This document shows positions 8,877 to 15,186 of a stretch of DNA of 37,425 bases, piece by piece. The notes beneath the pieces were generated by a model. That model was not told where the DNA came from. It ran no database searches and saw only the letters and a list, made by a program, of their open reading frames with translations. Both the position numbers and the translations under genes were made by a program. Position 1 is the first letter of the stretch; every line of letters starts with the position of its first letter. The stretch lies in IMG/VR virus record IMGVR_UViG_3300028920_000017, positions 1 to 37,425 of that record. One strand, given 5' to 3'. Source of the stretch: a virus.

Positions 8877-9064
8877 TTCTTTGCCTCTGAAATTATTCGA
8901 TTGAGTTTGAGATTGCAATTGAAAATCAGTTTGTATATTTCTTCGTGGCTTTGCAGGTTCCAATGTATGGCCCAGCCTTCGACGAGTGCCGTTATCGCCT
9001 CAAGTGTTTCGAGTTGATCGACTATCTCGCCATCTTTGGTGTCAATTTCGAATGTTGCTTTCAC
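8873..9064 (-). CDS. Small acidic hypothetical protein (63 aa)
   Basis: A GTG start at 9064 overlaps the previous stop as GTGA, with AAGGGG five bases before it. The protein is acidic at the N-terminus (DTKDGEIVDQLETLE), with a helical C-terminal half that could form a short coiled coil. No family recognised. Confidence 0.48.
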   Translation of the reverse strand: MKATFEIDTKDGEIVDQLETLEAITALVEGWAIHWNLQSHEEIYKLIFNCNLKLNRIISEAKK

Positions 9065-9270
9065 TTTGCCCCCTTATAGCTCGGGTGATTCATAATCGAG
9101 AGTGTTAGCTGTTCGATGCTATGCATGGACCCGTCTGTGTGGAACCAATCCAGCGCGGCCTTGATAATAGCTGCGTCTGCGTTGATTCTGGATTCTGTTC
9201 TGAACATCTCTCCGCAAACCTCACATCGTGGTATCGTGATGAATCCTTTCTGACAGTCCACGCACTTCAT
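9061..9270 (-). CDS. Small zinc-ribbon protein (69 aa)
   Basis: The ATG at 9270 is chosen because it overlaps the previous stop (ATGA) and follows GGGGGAAG. A longer upstream reading is a shadow of the neighbour. The N-terminus carries CVDC and CEVC pairs about ten residues apart, a compact zinc knuckle. A helical segment with Asp and His residues follows. The function is unknown; the fold suggests nucleic acid or protein binding. Confidence 0.5.
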   Translation of the reverse strand: MKCVDCQKGFITIPRCEVCGEMFRTESRINADAAIIKAALDWFHTDGSMHSIEQLTLSIMNHPSYKGAK

Positions 9271-9518
9271 TTCTTCCCCCAGTCTGGGTGATCCGTAACA
9301 ACGTCGCAGAGCTTTTTCATTATCTCGGTGCGCGCCCAGTTTGATTCCTCTGTCTGGTGCGGATTTAAATAGTGCTTCACCAGCTTCTTTGCAGCGAAGA
9401 ATACCCGCCTGTCGTGGAGCTGTTTCTCTGTTAGCGAAACGACTGCGCCTGTCTTTCCGCACCCGCGCCCGGCGACAAAGTCGCAATTCATATCAACCAC
9501 TCTCTTGTGTCTCCCCAT
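9267..9518 (-). CDS. Hypothetical basic protein (83 aa)
   Basis: Two ATGs lie at 9524 and 9518. AGGAG abuts the first and is six bases from the second, so 9518 (MGRHKRVV) is the likely start. The protein has a Gly/Cys segment (GRGCGKTG) that superficially recalls a P-loop but lacks the rest of an ATPase, then a helical basic half ending in HPDWGKK. The ending resembles that of the neighbouring 57-residue protein (HPKWPSAKEQR). The function is unknown. Confidence 0.48.
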   Translation of the reverse strand: MGRHKRVVDMNCDFVAGRGCGKTGAVVSLTEKQLHDRRVFFAAKKLVKHYLNPHQTEESNWARTEIMKKLCDVVTDHPDWGKK

Positions 9519-9738
9519 CGTCATCTCCTTTTGCTTTTATAAACTGTAAAAAATCCATCCCGCTTTCATGTGTCCACTCGCCGCACCAGTATTGATTACA
9601 CACCTGTGACCACCAGTGGGGCGGGCGCGGGGCGTGTCTGCGGCACACTCCCTCCTGATAATCTCCCATGTCCATTCGCGGCGAATCCATGTGAAAATAG
9701 ATGCAGTCATCACACCGTGGTTTTCGTACCATCGTCAT
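9493..9738 (-). CDS. Small Cys/His/Trp-rich protein (81 aa)
   Basis: The start is the ATG at 9738, eight bases after AGGA. Cysteines are arranged as CDDC near residue 8, a CRRH element near 31 and a CNQYWCGEW element near 47-55, with His and Trp between. This is a type of small Cys-rich protein seen in many environmental phages and some bacterial genomes without known function. Metal binding is likely. It overlaps both neighbours by 26-29 bases. Confidence 0.55.
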   Translation of the reverse strand: MTMVRKPRCDDCIYFHMDSPRMDMGDYQEGVCRRHAPRPPHWWSQVCNQYWCGEWTHESGMDFLQFIKAKGDDDGETQESG

Positions 9739-10009
9739 TGCATTTTCCTTTTGGGACAAATCCCGAAAACATACTATTTGCTATTGCACGATCTGTCATT
9801 TCAGCGAATGCATTTTTCAGACAGTTGTTTTTGAGTTCGGGCGGGTAGTCTGCGGGATATAGTTCCATCACCTCGACGATCCCCTTCTTTTGCCCCGGCG
9901 AATACAGGTCGAGAACATAGCGAAGATAGTCGTCTCCATGCTCGTCAACCATGCGGTATTCTTTGAGTTGAAATCTCCCCTCGAATATTGTCCTAGTCGC
10001 TAGTGCCAC
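9710..10009 (-). CDS. Hypothetical protein (99 aa)
   Basis: A GTG at 10009 with GGAGG seven bases upstream is the best start. An upstream GTG at 10063 has no clear ribosome site. The protein is mixed alpha/beta by eye, with acidic and aromatic patches (DDYLRYVLDLY), and has no recognised motif. The first 17 bases overlap the end of the putative lytic enzyme gene, so the two are probably translated together. Confidence 0.5.
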   Translation of the reverse strand: MALATRTIFEGRFQLKEYRMVDEHGDDYLRYVLDLYSPGQKKGIVEVMELYPADYPPELKNNCLKNAFAEMTDRAIANSMFSGFVPKGKCNDDGTKTTV

Positions 10010-10571
10010 GTGATTGCCTCCGTTTCCTGGTGAGTATCGATTCACTGATGATTGTTTCGTCACTGAGTGCTTTTTTAGACAAGATACCTTTCCCCGCGTT
10101 TATTCTCTCGTGTGGCTCTCGCAATGCCCAGTACCATTGCAGAGTGTTGTCCACACACCAGACCCGTTTCATGGTGCTTGCCTGTCTGGGGTATTCCTGC
10201 GGGGCTCCGTAATCCAGCGCACCGGGGCAAATCTCCTTTCGTCTGTGTTTGTTCGCAAGGAATACTCGGGCGGCGCGGACGTATCGAATCCACATGCGTT
10301 TGTGGACTCCCCAGCGGATTGTTTTCGGCCAGTGTTTGGGTTCCTCTTCGCCCTCAAGGTATCGAATCCATGGGCGCCTGGAGCGCTGTTCCTTCGACTT
10401 CCAATAGCTGTTGAACAGTAGCGTCTGCTTTTTGAGAGAGCGATTTCTCGCCTCTGCATTGCGCTCGTTTATCTCCCACATGAGCTGGCATTCTTCAGTC
10501 GACTTGTGGAAACCGACCTCGGCAACGCAGGTCATCGCGAGTAGCAGGTGCAGTGGAATCTGTTCAAACAT
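9993..10571 (-). CDS. Putative peptidoglycan-degrading enzyme
   Basis: This 192-residue protein starts with a short hydrophobic stretch and MTCVAEVGF, which could place a catalytic Glu as in lysozyme-fold enzymes. It continues with a Trp-rich basic middle (RPWIRYLEG near 67, WPKTIRW near 81) and an ICPGALDYGAP block near 113. The combination of an early Glu helix, repeated Trp and a late CP-A--YG block resembles putative lytic transglycosylases of deltaproteobacterial phages and plasmids, as I remember them. No search was possible. The start has AGGGGG seven bases upstream. A 39-residue membrane peptide is encoded just before it, giving a holin-plus-enzyme layout. Confidence 0.4.
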   Translation of the reverse strand: MFEQIPLHLLLAMTCVAEVGFHKSTEECQLMWEINERNAEARNRSLKKQTLLFNSYWKSKEQRSRRPWIRYLEGEEEPKHWPKTIRWGVHKRMWIRYVRAARVFLANKHRRKEICPGALDYGAPQEYPRQASTMKRVWCVDNTLQWYWALREPHERINAGKGILSKKALSDETIISESILTRKRRQSRGTSD

Positions 10572-10583
10572 TTTTTACCCCCT

Positions 10584-10703
10584 TCACCTTACGATGTACT
10601 CTGCGACTGCGAGCGCGAGAAGCACCAACAGACAACACACGACCACAAACCAAGAATCAAAAATTCGTTCCTTTTTCCGCACCTGCTTGATTTCGAGTTT
10701 CAA
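10584..10703 (-). CDS. 39-residue single-span membrane peptide (TTG start)
   Basis: A TTG at 10703 overlaps the stop of the preceding gene as TTGA and has GGGAG seven bases upstream. From there a 39-residue peptide is read: a basic N-terminal part (KQVRKKER) and one hydrophobic span (FVVVCCLLVLLALAVAEY, about residues 19-36). The layout is that of a small holin or membrane anchor with an N-in orientation. The longer reading frame that contains it, extending into the preceding gene, is a shadow. It lies 12 bases ahead of the putative cell-wall enzyme. A GTG eight codons in is a weaker start. Confidence 0.5.
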   Translation of the reverse strand: MKLEIKQVRKKERIFDSWFVVVCCLLVLLALAVAEYIVR

Positions 10704-11347
10704 AACTTGACTCCCATTTCCTTTTTCAGTTTTTCGATGTATGCTTTCATGTCCGCCGCTTCTGGTCGTCGCGTCGAGCCTTGATTCGGCGGATCCCTTT
10801 TGCTGGTCGGCTCCGGCAGAGCTCGCGTGTACCCCCGTGCTTGATCTGCCGTGAGTCGACCCTTTTCTCTCGCCTCTTTGATTGCTGATTCCCGGCTGGC
10901 TGCGTCCGTCCCGAGCGATACCTCCCAGACGGGCTCGACGCCCCGCAGCTCCGCCTCCGCGCAGAGTCGACTGTAGGTTTCGCGGAAAGCCATCCTGGCG
11001 GCGACCTCGTCGCTGTTCAGCAGGTGACTGCATGTGCCCCAGGCCTCCGCCATCTCTCGCGTCCAGACAGTCGTCTCGTACTCCGAGCGGGGCAGCATCG
11101 CCCACGCCTCTTCGGGAGAGGGCCGCGCGTTCGCTGGTTTCGGGATTCTATTCACAATATCAGCAATTGTCATTTTTCCACGCACATGTTTCATGCATGA
11201 CTGTAGTGCTGTTGAAATATCACCCTCGCTGTAATCAGTCAGCGCCGCCTCGATGACTGCGAAGTGTTCCTTCGTCAACCTGGCCCCGCCACACAGCTCG
11301 AACGTCACTGTGATTTGTTGCATCATTTTCGGACTCAGCTTGCCCAT
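10700..11347 (-). CDS. Putative helicase loader / replication accessory protein
   Basis: The 215-residue protein begins with a helical domain that has the feel of G39P-type helicase loaders. It contains an ELCGG element near 17 and a GDISTALQ-CMKH-R--MTIADIVNRIP pattern near 42-68. A linker and a region of the type PEEAWAMLP---YE-TVWT--M (near 78-98) follow, often seen in phage replication modules. It directly follows the initiator gene with no gap and has GGGGGAT before its ATG. A role in loading host DnaB on the origin is inferred from position and N-terminal pattern. A general replication accessory protein is the fallback. Confidence 0.5.
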   Translation of the reverse strand: MGKLSPKMMQQITVTFELCGGARLTKEHFAVIEAALTDYSEGDISTALQSCMKHVRGKMTIADIVNRIPKPANARPSPEEAWAMLPRSEYETTVWTREMAEAWGTCSHLLNSDEVAARMAFRETYSRLCAEAELRGVEPVWEVSLGTDAASRESAIKEAREKGRLTADQARGYTRALPEPTSKRDPPNQGSTRRPEAADMKAYIEKLKKEMGVKF

Positions 11348-12283
11348 CTATCCCCCGTCCCTTTCTGCGAGGTATTCCTCCAGCGCGCTCCGTGTTGTTT
11401 CTCTCCTGTCGTCGTCAATCGCCTTCGCTCGCGTGATATGGTGTCCCGTCACCATCGCAGTGTAAATGGTTTCGCAATCCTTCAGGAGACACTCCAGGGG
11501 GTGCCCACGCTGCCCGTGGTACGCGTTTCTGTAGAAGGGGTACCATTCTGCTAGGGCGGCCGCCTCCGACTCTCCCAGGCGCTTCACGAGGTCCTTACAG
11601 TGTCTGTAATTTTTCGCATTGCTTCGAGGCGGGATTCCGTACTTGTCTTCATAGCCCATCGTGTAGGCTTTCCACACTCGAGACCCGGGCGTTTTTCCCA
11701 CCGGATCCACAGAAGTAAGAGAGGGAGAAGCTAATAAGAACGATTCTTTCTCCCCTACTACTTCCTGAGAAGGTAATATCTTCTTACTAGTAGCTGATTC
11801 TGACCGAAGGGAAGAATCAGGAAGATCCTTCTTATTCTTATTCTTATTCTTATTGTGCGTGACCTGCGTGATGTCACGTGACGTCACGTGACTGGGCGTG
11901 ACTGGCGTGACATCTGCTGATTCGCGCTCGCGTTGTTTCCGCTTTCGTTCGCGAGCCTGTCTCCTCATTTTCTCTTCTTTATCTTCACCTCGGATTTTCT
12001 TTGAATTCAATATTAGCCAACCGCGATCTACTTTTTCTATTCGTCTTCCTTCATTGTCTGGGTCTCTACTCCACGGGTCGGGAGCTTCTAGCGTCTCAAT
12101 AGCGTGCTTTGCTTCGTCGACTGACACACGAGCTTCGTGGGCTATTCCAGGAACTGATGCACCGACATAGCCATCTTTGTCCTGCAAGGCGAGCAGTGTT
12201 ATCCAAACTATTCGAACGTGATTCGGCTCATCCCAGATCGAGGACTGCAATATTGTTTTTTCAAGCTTCGTCCATCCCGCCAT
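11348..12283 (-). CDS. Replication initiator, O-like with N-terminal winged helix
   Basis: The protein has 311 residues. The first 85 (MAGWTKLEKTILQSSIW onward) look like the winged-helix domain of phage initiators: a short helix, WITLLALQDKDGYV, then a segment typical of DNA-binding helices (VSVDEAKHAIETLE). A charged Lys/Arg/Glu region follows, then a low-complexity Val-Thr and Asn-Lys linker whose DNA holds the candidate origin, and a C-terminal domain with TMGYEDKYG and HPLECLLKDCE. ATG 12283 follows GGAGGGG. The gene-internal origin recalls lambda O. It should bind the iterons and recruit the host helicase with the next gene product. Confidence 0.68.
   Translation of the reverse strand: MAGWTKLEKTILQSSIWDEPNHVRIVWITLLALQDKDGYVGASVPGIAHEARVSVDEAKHAIETLEAPDPWSRDPDNEGRRIEKVDRGWLILNSKKIRGEDKEEKMRRQARERKRKQRERESADVTPVTPSHVTSRDITQVTHNKNKNKNKKDLPDSSLRSESATSKKILPSQEVVGEKESFLLASPSLTSVDPVGKTPGSRVWKAYTMGYEDKYGIPPRSNAKNYRHCKDLVKRLGESEAAALAEWYPFYRNAYHGQRGHPLECLLKDCETIYTAMVTGHHITRAKAIDDDRRETTRSALEEYLAERDGG
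11829..11911. other. Candidate replication origin: six CGTGAY iterons plus AT-rich unwinding tract
   Basis: Six copies of CGTGAC or CGTGAT begin at 11858, 11867, 11877, 11887, 11897 and 11906, spaced 9, 10, 10, 10 and 9 bases, about one helical turn. The middle ones form two adjacent palindromes gtcacgtgac (11873-11882 and 11883-11892). Directly beside them, 11829-11854 is a 6-bp microsatellite (cttatt units) that is mostly A/T. Iterons next to an AT-rich repeat inside the initiator gene is the layout of the lambda origin. In protein the tract reads as a Val-Thr linker followed by alternating Asn-Lys. Confidence 0.65.
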
Positions 12284-12479
12284 CTTTCCCCTCCCCAATC
12301 AATTTCAATTTGCGATACTTTCGGAGTTCCGATGGCGTGACTCTGTAATGTCCACCGAATCGGTTTGCTTTCAACTCTCCCGCGTTGATCAGCAAAAACA
12401 CCCCGTACGCATCTGTCCCTAATTCTGCTGCTACTTCCCTGATTGTGAGTTCTCTTTCCCTTCCCCTGTGTTTTTCCAT
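12261..12479 (-). CDS. Small helix-turn-helix DNA-binding protein (excisionase/MerR-like)
   Basis: The 72-residue protein has LTIREVAAELGTDAYGVFLLI at its N-terminus, the usual start of excisionase or MerR-like helix-turn-helix modules. It continues with GGHYRVTPSELRKY, which fits the wing and following helix. The ATG at 12479 has GGAGAG seven bases upstream. It may regulate the divergent promoters or assist the initiator, whose gene it overlaps by 23 bases. There is no integrase, so an excisionase role is unlikely. Confidence 0.62.
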   Translation of the reverse strand: MEKHRGRERELTIREVAAELGTDAYGVFLLINAGELKANRFGGHYRVTPSELRKYRKLKLIGEGKDGGMDEA

Positions 12480-12482
12480 GTA

Positions 12483-12686
12483 TCAACTCTCCAGATTTGA
12501 AGTTCGAAACATGTACCGCTCCAGACTGATGCGAGAGATTCGCCAGTGTCCGAGAACACGATGCGCTTCGATGATTGATTGATTGCATAGAGACCGCACG
12601 ATGTGAGGGGTCAGACCCGTTACTCTCGCAGCCTCGCCAACAGTGATAAGACGTGGAACACCCATAGCCGTTTTGGATTCGCCCAT
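12483..12686 (-). CDS. Small helix-turn-helix protein, first gene of the leftward operon
   Basis: This 67-residue protein carries LITVGEAARVTGLTPHIVRSL followed by a GHWRISRISLERY element, a helix-turn-helix with a wing of the MerR/excisionase type. The start is the ATG at 12686, six bases after GGAGG; an earlier start at 12710 would lie inside that ribosome site. It resembles the next gene product in layout. As the first gene after the divergent promoter region it is the best candidate for binding the inverted repeat at 12771-12792. Confidence 0.62.
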   Translation of the reverse strand: MGESKTAMGVPRLITVGEAARVTGLTPHIVRSLCNQSIIEAHRVLGHWRISRISLERYMFRTSNLES

Positions 12687-12713
12687 ACTAAACCTCCATA
12701 TTGAATACATTTA

Positions 12714-12719
12714 ATTATG
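12714..12719 (-). promoter_or_regulatory. Possible -10 element for the leftward operon
   Basis: On the minus strand CATAAT lies 28 bases upstream of the first leftward start codon and is followed by AT-rich DNA. No good -35 box is seen at the usual distance, so this is only a weak candidate. Confidence 0.25.
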
Positions 12720-12770
12720 CACTTTTAACATATCGCAGAGCTGGAGTAAACGTCCCGGGCGAAAAAAGTC

Positions 12771-12792
12771 ACTATGACATTTTTGTCATAGT
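12771..12792. promoter_or_regulatory. Perfect 9-4-9 inverted repeat, probable operator
   Basis: actatgaca, four T, then tgtcatagt: a perfect 9-bp inverted repeat in the 176-bp gap between the two divergent early operons. There is no run of T after it, so it is not a terminator. A dimeric helix-turn-helix protein binding here could control both directions. The extended -10 site lies 19 bases to the right. Confidence 0.5.
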
Positions 12793-12810
12793 AATCAATT
12801 AGTTAGTCTG

Positions 12811-12819
12811 TGATATGAT
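12811..12819 (+). promoter_or_regulatory. Candidate extended -10 promoter for the rightward early operon
   Basis: TGATATGAT reads as TG-N-TATGAT, an extended -10 element, about 44 bases upstream of the first rightward start. The -35 region at the proper distance is poor, which is normal for extended -10 promoters. The operator-like inverted repeat sits just upstream. Confidence 0.4.
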
Positions 12820-12862
12820 AGTTAATATCGTCAATATCGACGAATAGCGAAAGGGGAAAAAC

Positions 12863-13132
12863 ATGTCGAATTTACCTGATGACTGGGGCCGGTTTTATCG
12901 CGTCTGCGATGCCTGCGGAAAACGGTATCACTTGAGTGGGGCCGAGAGCTGCGATTGCGAGCATTGCTCAGAGTGCGGTGAGATGTATCCACCAGACGAG
13001 TTCACACACGACCAGGACGTGGAGATTTGTGATGATTGTTGGGAGAGGGAAGATCATAAACCAGACAAGTGGGATTTGGCCGACCAGGCCTACGCGGAAT
13101 GGAAAGACAATCCGGAGGATAGAAAACGATGA
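12863..13132 (+). CDS. Small zinc-finger-like protein (89 aa), first rightward early gene
   Basis: Cysteines are arranged as CDAC near 15-18, CDCEHCSEC near 30-38 and CDDC near 56-59, with many Asp and Glu residues. This looks like a double zinc-binding module. AAAGGGG precedes the ATG. The protein is strongly acidic, so protein binding is at least as likely as DNA binding. Being first in the early operon, it may act on the host soon after infection; that is inference. Confidence 0.6.
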   Translation: MSNLPDDWGRFYRVCDACGKRYHLSGAESCDCEHCSECGEMYPPDEFTHDQDVEICDDCWEREDHKPDKWDLADQAYAEWKDNPEDRKR

Positions 13133-13362
13133 AACTAGTCACATTAAGAAACGGTTTTCACGGCACTGAAACAAAAGTGAACGTCCCGGAAACAATCACC
13201 AACACTATGGATGTCATCGACTGGCTCTGGCGAGAGGGGGAATCGGAGAAGCGCATCAAGGGGCACTATGCATTGAAGAGAAAACGCTATCTGGAGCACG
13301 TTCGAAAACTGTGCAACGCGAAAAATTGCAACTGCGGTTTGGTGAAGGATGAGGAGTGTTAA
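13129..13362 (+). CDS. Hypothetical protein (77 aa) with C-terminal cysteines
   Basis: Starts by ATGA overlap with the previous gene. It resembles small phage proteins with an N-terminal beta pair (KLVTLRNGFHGTETKV) followed by helices and a C-terminal Cys group (CNAKNCNCG and a final Cys). The N-terminal -LRN-FH-T pattern is widespread in phage proteins of unknown function. No role can be given. Confidence 0.55.
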   Translation: MKLVTLRNGFHGTETKVNVPETITNTMDVIDWLWREGESEKRIKGHYALKRKRYLEHVRKLCNAKNCNCGLVKDEEC

Positions 13363-13626
13363 ATGATAAACCAAATCATAAAAGACAACATCGATCGGTA
13401 TGTAAAGACAGGCGAGGTGCATTCAAACTTCGTGTTCGCCCTGCTCACAAACAACTTGCGTGATGCCTTTGTTTTTGCAGACAATGACAACATTGAAAAC
13501 ATGCATAGCATCGTGACGTATCTGTATAACGAGATCCCTGCCAATTGTTGGGGCAGTGAGCGACAAGTCGAAAAATACATCGACAGAATGACGCGCCTCC
13601 GACTTCTGGAGAGTGGCCATGACTAA
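13363..13626 (+). CDS. Small hypothetical phage protein (87 aa)
   Basis: It starts immediately after the previous stop. It has a pattern I have seen in many phage proteins: FVFALLTNNLRDAFVFAD, then a short loop and IVTYLYNEIPANCWGS. Helical, with a conserved-looking Cys-Trp-Gly-Ser near residue 66. The function is unknown. Overlaps the next start by eight bases. Confidence 0.6.
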   Translation: MINQIIKDNIDRYVKTGEVHSNFVFALLTNNLRDAFVFADNDNIENMHSIVTYLYNEIPANCWGSERQVEKYIDRMTRLRLLESGHD

Positions 13627-13834
13627 GCAGCTCGATAGACTGAAAGCGATTCTCCGAGCAATAGACAATGCATATCTCGTGGTGAATGAACAGGAACTCC
13701 ATACAGTGCTAAACTGTGATCACTACATGAGGCTGGAGGTCGGAGAAATCAGGAAAACGCTGTGTGACTGCTTGGCCAAAACTACGGAATTGATTAGAAT
13801 GGAAGCGCGATTTCCACAACGAAAAGAGGGGTAA
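13619..13834 (+). CDS. Small helical hypothetical protein (71 aa)
   Basis: ATG 13619 has GGAG seven bases upstream; a GTG two codons earlier is less well placed. The protein is helical, Lys/Arg/Glu-rich and has no recognised motif. It is part of the coupled early gene chain. Confidence 0.5.
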   Translation: MTKQLDRLKAILRAIDNAYLVVNEQELHTVLNCDHYMRLEVGEIRKTLCDCLAKTTELIRMEARFPQRKEG

Positions 13835-13835
13835 A

Positions 13836-14048
13836 ATGTCACGGATAGCTATTGCGATTTTTGTCATCGTCATGGGCTGTGAAAACGGTACAAGATTCGA
13901 GACGAAAATAAATGACACAGAATATGATGCGGGAGAGGAGGAAACCGATTCAGCATGTTGGGAGATGCACGGTGATGAAAAATACATCGATTATGACTGT
14001 GATGGTTGGGTTGATGAGATAGTAAAGGAGGATACTGATGACAACTGA
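13836..14048 (+). CDS. Small phage lipoprotein with DxDCDGxxDE motif
   Basis: A 70-residue protein with a classic lipoprotein signal: MSR, then a hydrophobic IAIAIFVIVMG stretch and Cys15 (lipobox VMGC). The mature part is acidic and ends with DYDCDGWVDE near residue 53-62, like the Asp-rich DNDCDGxxDE units of putative metal-binding repeats frequent in Myxococcota proteins. AGAGGGG precedes the ATG. An early-expressed lipoprotein in a phage suggests a superinfection-exclusion factor acting at the host envelope, as known for other phage lipoproteins; this is inference. The last 11 bases overlap the exonuclease gene. Confidence 0.65.
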   Translation: MSRIAIAIFVIVMGCENGTRFETKINDTEYDAGEEETDSACWEMHGDEKYIDYDCDGWVDEIVKEDTDDN

Positions 14049-14976
14049 AAAAGACTGGCTAGAAGAAAAACGAACTTGCATCGGTGCATCGGAGTGGGCG
14101 CCTGTGCTGGGACTGGACCCGTTCTCCGGCCCGCTGCATGTCTACGCGAGCAAGGTGCTAGGCTACGCAAACGAAACCACCCCGGCAATGGAGCAGGGAA
14201 AAATTATGGAACGGCCCATCGCTGAGATGTACCAGCGGCGGACTGGGCGCGTGGTCGTGAAAAACGCACAGCTCGATAGGACAATTCAGCGACACCCCGA
14301 CCTCTCCTGGCTCGGTGCGACTCTCGACGGGATGACCGTGTCCAGCGATGCCTACCCCGCTCCGAACGACTATCCCGAGCCGGCCCCGCTAGAAATCAAA
14401 AACACGAGAGGTTTCGTCTATGCCGACGGGCGGTGGAAGTATATCAAGCCCGAGGACTGGGCGAAACGCCCTCCCCGATACAATCGAATCCAGGTGCAAG
14501 CTCAAATGTCGTGCACGACGGCGAAGTGGGGATCGCTCTGCGCATTGATAAACGGCACCGATCTAGTCTGGTCTGACCAAGAGAGAAACAATCGTTTCAT
14601 TCTCGCCGCCATCCCCGTGCTGGAAAGATTCTGGCAGCGGGTTTTGGACAAACGACCACCGTCGGTGAACGACTTGCCGCGCTCCCTCGAAGTAGTGAAA
14701 CGCATGTATCCAGACGAGACGGGCGAGGTTGTAACGTTTAGCGATGAGGCGAACGCAGACGCTCTCAGATGGCTCGAATTGCGAAGCGAGTGCTCTGCTA
14801 TGGAGAAGGAAAAGAAAGCGCTGGAGGCTAAATTGCGCTTCGCTATGGCGGATAACACGTTCGCAAAATTGTCCAATGGGACATATCTTTCTCTAAAAAA
14901 ATCGTATAGAAAAGGATACACGAAAGTGGTGGAGCCGTCCGAATATCGAACGCTGCGACCATGTAAAAAGATCTAA
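14038..14976 (+). CDS. YqaJ-type viral exonuclease (lambda-exo-like recombination nuclease)
   Basis: The 312-residue protein has all marks of YqaJ/lambda exonuclease: IGASE near 15-19, GKIMERPIAE near 54-63, LGATLDG near 92-98 with the metal-binding Asp, LEIKN near 118-122 (Glu and Lys of the PD-(D/E)XK site) and QVQAQM near 152-157. It degrades one strand of dsDNA ends to give single-stranded tails for the RecT-type annealer encoded at 15899. The start has AAAGGAGG upstream. The C-terminal third (from about 245) is helical and Lys-rich, possibly the contact to RecT. Together they form a phage recombination system. Confidence 0.88.
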   Translation: MTTEKDWLEEKRTCIGASEWAPVLGLDPFSGPLHVYASKVLGYANETTPAMEQGKIMERPIAEMYQRRTGRVVVKNAQLDRTIQRHPDLSWLGATLDGMTVSSDAYPAPNDYPEPAPLEIKNTRGFVYADGRWKYIKPEDWAKRPPRYNRIQVQAQMSCTTAKWGSLCALINGTDLVWSDQERNNRFILAAIPVLERFWQRVLDKRPPSVNDLPRSLEVVKRMYPDETGEVVTFSDEANADALRWLELRSECSAMEKEKKALEAKLRFAMADNTFAKLSNGTYLSLKKSYRKGYTKVVEPSEYRTLRPCKKI

Positions 14977-14991
14977 GCAAAAGGGGACACT

Positions 14992-15186
14992 ATGACAGAG
15001 CCAGTGGAACTAAAGCCGGGCTGGTATCGCGTCAAACATCGCGACTATGTTCTGTTTCGAGAGAAGCGAAAGGGCGACGCACATTTTTACAATCAACGCG
15101 GATACAAACAGTTTTATGTGTACGAATATGAAATACTGGACAGAGTGTTTTTTATCTCAGTCCAGAAAGGGGTCAACTATGTCTAG
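14992..15186 (+). CDS. Small aromatic hypothetical protein (64 aa)
   Basis: The protein is rich in Tyr, Phe and Lys, with beta-strand character and an N-terminal LKPGWYRVKHRDYVLFREK stretch. AGGGGA lies before the ATG. No family recognised. The last eight bases overlap the next start. Confidence 0.52.
   Translation: MTEPVELKPGWYRVKHRDYVLFREKRKGDAHFYNQRGYKQFYVYEYEILDRVFFISVQKGVNYV

Noticed and set aside
9293-9518. GRGCGKTG as a P-loop ATPase in the 83-residue protein
   Set aside because: No Walker B, too short for an ATPase, and the spacing does not match GxxxxGK[ST] with proper context.
10584-11105. 173-residue reading of the minus-strand frame ending at 10584
   Set aside because: Its first three quarters overlap the helicase-loader-like gene in another frame. 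Only the last 39 codons, after the TTG with a ribosome site, look real.
11873-11892. gtcacgtgac palindromes as an operator or restriction sites
   Set aside because: They are better explained as overlapping members of the regular CGTGAY iteron series with helical spacing.
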